This document shows, one piece after another, positions 6,473 through 10,845 of a DNA stretch of 10,845 bases. The stretch spans positions 1 to 10,845 of the forward strand of contig JAGADT010000137.1 in NCBI GenBank assembly GCA_017613475.1, read 5' to 3'. The notes below the pieces were generated by a model that saw only the letters and a program-made list of their open reading frames with translations, had not been told where the DNA came from and searched no databases. Every line of letters begins with the position of its first letter. Position 1 is the first letter of the stretch. This stretch comes from Desulfovibrionaceae bacterium. Lineage in GTDB: Bacteria > Desulfobacterota > Desulfovibrionia > Desulfovibrionales > Desulfovibrionaceae. The position numbers were made by a program, and so were the translations under genes.

Positions 6473-6485
6473 TAAAACGTCCATC

Positions 6486-7712
6486 ATGTTCTCTCTGCTT
6501 CAACGCCAGCTTTTCAGGGAAGCGCTGTATACCTTTATCCTCTGCGCCTGCGCCCTGCTCACGCTCATCCTCATCAGCCGCGCCGTGCAAATGCGGGAGC
6601 TTCTGCTGGGGCTGGACATGAGCCTTATGGATACGGTCCGCCTCTTCATGTACATGTCCCCGACCTTTTTGATGCTGGTTGTGCCCATTTCCTGCATGCT
6701 GGCGGTTTTCCTCACCTTTCTCCGCATGGGGACAGACAGGGAGCTTGTCGCCCTCAGGGCCGGCGGCGTAAGCATCTACCAAATGCTCCCGGCGCCCATC
6801 CTCTTCAGCCTGCTCTGCTTCGGCCTCACGCTCTGGATATCGCTCCACTGGATTTCCTGGGGCATGGGGCAGTTCAGGAGCACGGTCATGGACATTGCCA
6901 CGTCACGGGCCCGCGTGGTCATCCAGCCCGGCGTGTTCAGCACGGATTTCCCCAAGCTTGTGCTTTTTGCCCGCAATGTTGACCCCAAAAGCGGCACGCT
7001 TTACAAAATCATGGTCAATGACCGCAACCACAAGGGCCGCGACATCACCATCCTCGCGCCGGAAGGCATCATCACCTCCGACAGCACGCGGGGCGAGCTG
7101 GTTTTCAAGCTGCTCAACGGCCAGCTCTACACCACGGCAAAGGAGCAGAGCTCCCTCCTCTCTTTCGATACCTACACCGTCCGCATGCCGCTGAACCTCC
7201 TCTTCAAGCACGTCAATCTCGGCAGCATCCGCCCCAGGGAACTCTCCTGGAAAGACCTCAGGAAAACCTACGCCGCCTATTCCCGGCAGCTCACCAGCGC
7301 TTCAGACAATTCCAAGGGCAGCGCCTACAGGGACCTGCTTGAATACACGCTGAAAGTTGACGTTGAGCGGCACAAGCGCTGGGCATACCCCGCCGCCTGC
7401 CTGGCCCTGACGATTTTTGTCCTGCCGCTGGGCTTTGCCGCCCAGGGCATGAAACGGCAAACAGGCCTGATCATCGCCCTGGTCATGTTCTTCGTGTACT
7501 ACAGCCTGATGTCGATGGGCTTCACCCTGGGTGAAAACGGCACGCTCCCGCCGGCAATCGGCCTCTGGCTGCCCAACATGCTGTTCTTTTTAGGCGGGCT
7601 CTGCGGGCTGCGCCTGGCGGCCAGGGAGCGCGCGCCGGACCTTGCCGGCATCCTCCGCCGCGTCACCGCAAGCCTGCCGCTTCCGCACAAAAACGCCCAT
7701 CCAAAAGGATAA
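6486..7712 (+). CDS. lptF: LPS export permease LptF (YjgP/YjgQ family)
   Basis: Inner-membrane half of the LptB2FG transporter, which pulls lipopolysaccharide from the membrane and feeds the LptC-LptA bridge toward the outer membrane. The 408 residues have the family layout: three N-terminal helices (about 14-33, 55-80, 98-120), a periplasmic beta-jellyroll region (about 130-300), then three C-terminal helices (about 315-390). RMGTDRELVALRAGGVS after the second helix is the conserved cytoplasmic coupling segment that contacts the LptB ATPase. ATG 6486 gives the usual MFSLLQRQLFRE start. A TTG 21 codons upstream is in frame but lies in the promoter. The gene ends three bases before lptG. LptB is not encoded here. 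Confidence 0.93.
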   Translation: MFSLLQRQLFREALYTFILCACALLTLILISRAVQMRELLLGLDMSLMDTVRLFMYMSPTFLMLVVPISCMLAVFLTFLRMGTDRELVALRAGGVSIYQMLPAPILFSLLCFGLTLWISLHWISWGMGQFRSTVMDIATSRARVVIQPGVFSTDFPKLVLFARNVDPKSGTLYKIMVNDRNHKGRDITILAPEGIITSDSTRGELVFKLLNGQLYTTAKEQSSLLSFDTYTVRMPLNLLFKHVNLGSIRPRELSWKDLRKTYAAYSRQLTSASDNSKGSAYRDLLEYTLKVDVERHKRWAYPAACLALTIFVLPLGFAAQGMKRQTGLIIALVMFFVYYSLMSMGFTLGENGTLPPAIGLWLPNMLFFLGGLCGLRLAARERAPDLAGILRRVTASLPLPHKNAHPKG

Positions 7713-7715
7713 CGC

Positions 7716-8804
7716 ATGATCTTCCGCTCCCTGCTCTTCCGTTACCTTGTCAAGGGCAATACCATGCTGCTCTTGCCCACGCTGGCCGTGGGCATAGGCC
7801 TTTATGTGCTCACCGACCTTTTTGAGCGCCTCGATCATTTCATGGAAGCCAATGCGGGCATAGGGCTTGTCGCCACCTATTTCCTCTATAAGCTGCCGCT
7901 CGTCATCTCCCAGATACTGCCGGTCATCTTTCTGCTTTCCGCAGTCATCCAGCTCTGCATCATGGCCCGCAGCAGGGAAATGATCGCCCTCCAGGCCGGG
8001 GGCATTTCCCTGGCCACGCCGGCCTGCATCCTCATCATCTGCGGGCTTGCCTGGAGCGCCGTCCAGCTCGGCTTTTCGGAAGTGCTGGGCGTCATGGGCG
8101 AACGCGAATCCAACAGGATATGGCAGGAGGAAATCCGCAAGCGGGACCTCTCCTCCGCCGTCTTTGAAAACATCTGGTTTGCCGACGGGCAGTGGATGGT
8201 TTCCTTAGGCACGCTGCGCCCGGACAACTCCGGCGAAAACTTCACCGCCTACGAAATCACTGACGACAGGCTGGAGCTGCGCCGCATTGTTTCCGCCAGG
8301 CGCTACCAGGGCAAGACCAGCCGCTGGGAACTCTTTGACGTTAAGGAAATGGAGCCTTCCGCCTACCGCTCCGCAAAATCCCCCTCCCTCGTCCTGCCGC
8401 TGAATCAGGACCCCGCCACCTTCCGCATGTTTTACAAATCGTCCAAGCCGCAGCAGCTTCCCCTGTGGCAGCTGGGCAGGACCATTAAGCGGCTTTCCGC
8501 CTCCGGCTCCAACGTGGAGAGCCTGAAAACAACCTGGCATACCAAGCTCGCCTACGCGGCATCCCTGGTGATCATGGCGCTGATTGCGGTGGCGCTGGTC
8601 TCCTGGACAGACAATATCTACCTGGCCACGCCGCTGGCGCTGGTCTGCACCTTCCTGTACTACGCAGTCTTTACGCTTGGCACGGCCCTGGGGCAGCGGG
8701 GCGTGCTGCCGCCGGTGCCCGCTGCCTGGGGCGCCAACATCATTGCCCTGCTGCTGGCATGCCTGCGCCTTGCCCCGCTCTACCTGCGCCGCAGCGCGCA
8801 CTGA
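7716..8804 (+). CDS. lptG: LPS export permease LptG
   Basis: Partner permease of LptF in the LptB2FG exporter. The 362 residues show the same plan: helices near 15-35, 50-78 and 95-118, a periplasmic domain to about 265, and three more helices near 275-355. DLFERLDHF after the first helix and ARSREMIALQAGGIS (coupling segment) are typical of LptG. The ribosome site AAAAGGA lies at the end of lptF, six bases before the start, so the two are co-translated. It is assigned LptG over a second LptF from the order of the pair and the DLFERLDHF segment; the swap is possible but unlikely. Confidence 0.92.
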   Translation: MIFRSLLFRYLVKGNTMLLLPTLAVGIGLYVLTDLFERLDHFMEANAGIGLVATYFLYKLPLVISQILPVIFLLSAVIQLCIMARSREMIALQAGGISLATPACILIICGLAWSAVQLGFSEVLGVMGERESNRIWQEEIRKRDLSSAVFENIWFADGQWMVSLGTLRPDNSGENFTAYEITDDRLELRRIVSARRYQGKTSRWELFDVKEMEPSAYRSAKSPSLVLPLNQDPATFRMFYKSSKPQQLPLWQLGRTIKRLSASGSNVESLKTTWHTKLAYAASLVIMALIAVALVSWTDNIYLATPLALVCTFLYYAVFTLGTALGQRGVLPPVPAAWGANIIALLLACLRLAPLYLRRSAH

Positions 8805-8836
8805 ACCCGCGCGCAACATCAATAAGGACAGCTTTC

Positions 8837-9610
8837 ATGGATAACGCCGCCGATAACAACGAAAAAAAAGCGTCCCCTGACGAAACGCTTTTCAGCAATT
8901 CCTTCAGCACCAAGGAACGCAAAAACCTGCTCATGTACATCGTCATCGCCATCGTCCTGATGGAGCTTGCGATGACCGTGGGCGCCGTGGTCTACAGCAT
9001 CACCCATGCCGAGCGCATGGCCTCCGGGATGATGCGCTTCAACTTCCCCTGGCTTGGCTACACCATCATGGCCACGCTGATCCCTGTGCTGACCATGCTC
9101 ATTTTCCATCTGGTGGGCATGGGGCTTACCCGCCGCAGCAGCGACGGCGCCCCCCTCCCGGAAAGCCGCGCGGCCACCTTTTTCGCCCTGGTCCGCGGCG
9201 CGCCGACCATCATCCTGTTTGCCGGCTTCGTGATCCTTGGCGCCGCCCTCTACTATCTTGACGGCGTGATGGCCCTGCTGCTCAAGCTGGGCGATTCGTT
9301 CCAGACCGTGGCCATCTGGCTTATCGGCGCGCTGGGCTTAACGCTCTGCGTCAACGCCGTTGCCAAGGCAATTTTCATGTACAAATCCAAGCAGATGGAA
9401 GCCGAATACGCCTTCAGGCGCGAAGTGCTTGAACGCACGGGAACCATCCTGCTGGATGCCCGCCTGGCCCCCACAACGGACCTGCGCCAGATCCCCGCGC
9501 CCCTCGACGTCAAGGCGCTTGAACACCACGAGGACGCAGGCAGCAGCGACGGCGAGACACCCCTTTTGGAACAGCCCGCCGGCGGGGAGGAGCAGGACGC
9601 GGAGGAATAG
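8837..9610 (+). CDS. Four-helix inner-membrane protein of unknown function
   Basis: I do not recognise a named family. The 257 residues have a charged, asparagine-rich cytoplasmic N-terminus (1-30), four predicted membrane helices (about 31-55, 71-96, 115-140, 157-181), then a soluble tail. The tail starts with a basic, probably helical segment (KSKQMEAEYAFRREVLER, 183-200) and ends in an acidic, low-complexity stretch (EEQDAEE). There is no signal peptide and no visible catalytic motif. ATG 8837 is chosen because AAGGA lies eight bases upstream; 26 further codons in frame overlap lptG and lack this site. It follows lptG by 32 bases on the same strand with no terminator between, so it is probably the third gene of the lptFG unit. 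A role in envelope biogenesis is inference from position only. Confidence 0.85.
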   Translation: MDNAADNNEKKASPDETLFSNSFSTKERKNLLMYIVIAIVLMELAMTVGAVVYSITHAERMASGMMRFNFPWLGYTIMATLIPVLTMLIFHLVGMGLTRRSSDGAPLPESRAATFFALVRGAPTIILFAGFVILGAALYYLDGVMALLLKLGDSFQTVAIWLIGALGLTLCVNAVAKAIFMYKSKQMEAEYAFRREVLERTGTILLDARLAPTTDLRQIPAPLDVKALEHHEDAGSSDGETPLLEQPAGGEEQDAEE

Positions 9611-9656
9611 CCCGCCGCATATCCGCTATGCCAGAAGCCCCCTGCATGCTGCCCAC

Positions 9657-9685
9657 GCCGGCAAACAAAGTGCCCGGCCCCTTTT
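9657..9685 (+). terminator. Weak terminator candidate after the lptFG unit
   Basis: GCCGG (9657-9661) pairs with CCGGC (9674-9678), a five-bp stem with a 12-base loop, followed by CCCTTTTT. It lies between two convergent genes, where a terminator is expected, but the stem is short. Confidence 0.35.
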
Positions 9686-9725
9686 TATGCCCGTTTCGCG
9701 GTGTCCAGGGTCATAGGCAACGGCA

Positions 9726-10823
9726 TTAACGCGGCAATGCCGCCGCCTGCCCGGACAGTCCCTTTTCTTCCAGCCAGGCTTCCAGAAGATCGGCAATCTG
9801 AACGTTGTTCAGGTCGGCAAACGGGAAATGCGTATTGCCCCGGATGCCAATCTCCGGCAGGTGCACAACCCGCGCGTCGCCGCCATGGCGGTTGACGGCC
9901 TCCGCCCAAAGCCTCGCCATCTTCAACCGCACGCGCCAGCCATCCCTGTTCCATTCTTCGCTCAGCTCCCCGCAAATGTTATCGCCATAGTAAATGACTA
10001 TGGGGATGCGCGTGAGCTTCAAAAAGTCCTCCATGGGGATGGCACGTGCCGCAAGGGCCCCCCTGGGATGCGTGGTCTCTAAAGGCTCCGGCGTTTCCCC
10101 CTCAGGGAAGACAAAGCCGCTGCCAGGCTCGTATGAGGCAATGCCCTTCACCCTGCCGCTCCTGATGGCTGCCAGCCAGCCAATCCCGCCGCCCTGCGAA
10201 TGGGTTACAAGCACGCCATCGCCCGAGCGCTCAAAGACCGCCGCCACGGCGCTGCCGGCCACCTCAGGGTCATACGGGCCTGTATTGGGCGTCATCTGCC
10301 GCAGGAACTGGCCAAGCGCCTCTTTTGTCCGCGGGAAGGCCACGCCATCAAAATATTCCGGCTGCCTTTCCGCCCCCAGCCACTTGCCCAGGCGGAAATA
10401 GCTGAACCAATACTGGTCCTGAGCCTCTGCCGGAAGATGTGCCGGCAGGGTGGACTGCCCCGCCCTTCCCCGCCGCGGCTGGTCAATAAGGTACACGCTC
10501 CATCCGCGCCTGAGGAAGATGTTCTGGAATCCTTCCCGCCCGTCCGGCGTTGTCTCCCACGTTTTTGCTGACTGGCCGTTGCCATGCAGGAACACAAGCG
10601 GGTATTTCCTCGCGTTCGCCGGGCGCTGGTAAAACACATAGGCGTGGTCGCCGTGGATTGTCTGCCCATCCGGGCAGAGGGGGTTCCTTGCGTCCATTGT
10701 GCCGGGCGCCGCCGCCACCGTGCCGCCCGCGAAAAAGCTGCCCTGCTCTTCCAGCACGATATAGCGGGAAGGCGCAGACGGGGATTCTCCCACGCTGGCG
10801 GCTGCCTGTTCCTTATGATTCAT
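9726..10823 (-). CDS. Alpha/beta hydrolase, esterase-713-like
   Basis: Serine hydrolase that probably cleaves a carboxylic ester; substrate unknown. The 365 residues follow the pattern I recall for Alcaligenes esterase 713. In order: EQGSFFAGG near the N-terminus (26-34), oxyanion-region FLHGNGQSAKTWE (78-90), TTPDGREGF (91-99), and YLIDQPRRGRAG (111-122). The likely triad is Ser209 in THSQGG, Glu232 in ASYEPG, and His332 in GNTHFPFADLNN. The acid lies 23 residues after the nucleophile, close to the spacing of that family. The nucleophile elbow has Thr where most hydrolases have Gly (GxSxG). No signal peptide is visible, so a cytoplasmic location is likely. An AAAGGA ribosome site precedes ATG 10823. 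It faces the lptFG unit and stands alone in the window. Its codons are GC-rich like the core genes. Confidence 0.88.
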   Translation of the reverse strand: MNHKEQAAASVGESPSAPSRYIVLEEQGSFFAGGTVAAAPGTMDARNPLCPDGQTIHGDHAYVFYQRPANARKYPLVFLHGNGQSAKTWETTPDGREGFQNIFLRRGWSVYLIDQPRRGRAGQSTLPAHLPAEAQDQYWFSYFRLGKWLGAERQPEYFDGVAFPRTKEALGQFLRQMTPNTGPYDPEVAGSAVAAVFERSGDGVLVTHSQGGGIGWLAAIRSGRVKGIASYEPGSGFVFPEGETPEPLETTHPRGALAARAIPMEDFLKLTRIPIVIYYGDNICGELSEEWNRDGWRVRLKMARLWAEAVNRHGGDARVVHLPEIGIRGNTHFPFADLNNVQIADLLEAWLEEKGLSGQAAALPR

Positions 10824-10845
10824 AATGACATCCTTTTGTCAGCCC

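Noticed and set aside
6423..6485. Upstream TTG start adding 21 residues to LptF
   Set aside because: The TTG overlaps the predicted -10 box and the extension lacks similarity to LptF N-termini; ATG 6486 gives the usual start.
8759..8836. Upstream start adding 26 residues to the membrane protein after lptG
   Set aside because: The extension lies over the lptG 3' end and is proline/alanine-rich shadow; AAGGA is correctly spaced before ATG 8837.
9723..9742. Hairpin GGCATT/AATGCC over the stop codon of the hydrolase gene
   Set aside because: Six-bp stem with no T-run on the minus strand; too weak to call a terminator.

Overview
The window looks like chromosomal DNA from a GC-rich deltaproteobacterium, most likely a Desulfovibrio relative. 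The grounds are the GroES/GroEL sequences, the rplU-rpmA-obgE-proB order, the neighbouring lptF-lptG pair (so an LPS-bearing Gram-negative cell) and the strongly G/C-ending codons. This placement is inferred from remembered gene order and protein style, not from a search. One end is different: positions 1 to about 800 are AT-rich (21 of 60 bases are G/C at 541-600, against 40 of 60 at 4081-4140) and look acquired.

Layout. (i) 1-870, AT-rich foreign segment. It holds the N-terminus of a large restriction-type protein with an HsdR-like PD-(D/E)XK nuclease domain (minus strand, cut by the window edge). Divergent from it lies a broken remnant that reads like the N-terminal arm-binding region of a Bacteroidetes-type tyrosine integrase. 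Next to the remnant is a perfect 7-7-7 inverted repeat with the geometry of an integrase core site. (ii) 875-2945, the groES-groEL chaperonin operon on the minus strand, with a strong terminator after groEL and a sigma-32-like promoter in place of a CIRCE operator. (iii) 2946-3324, a divergent control region between groES and rplU. (iv) 3325-6326, rplU-rpmA-obgE-proB on the plus strand: two 50S proteins, a ribosome-assembly GTPase and glutamate 5-kinase. An intrinsic terminator lies between rpmA and obgE, and obgE and proB overlap by one base. (v) 6361-9610, lptF-lptG and a four-helix membrane protein of unknown function. This unit has its own promoter and a structured leader that pairs the lptF ribosome-binding site. 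(vi) 9726-10823, a convergent minus-strand gene for an esterase-713-like alpha/beta hydrolase.

Together the core genes cover protein folding, ribosome assembly, the first step of proline synthesis, and LPS export to the outer membrane. The most unusual parts are the degraded integrase and restriction gene placed directly behind the groEL terminator, and the RNA structures that could regulate obgE and lptF.
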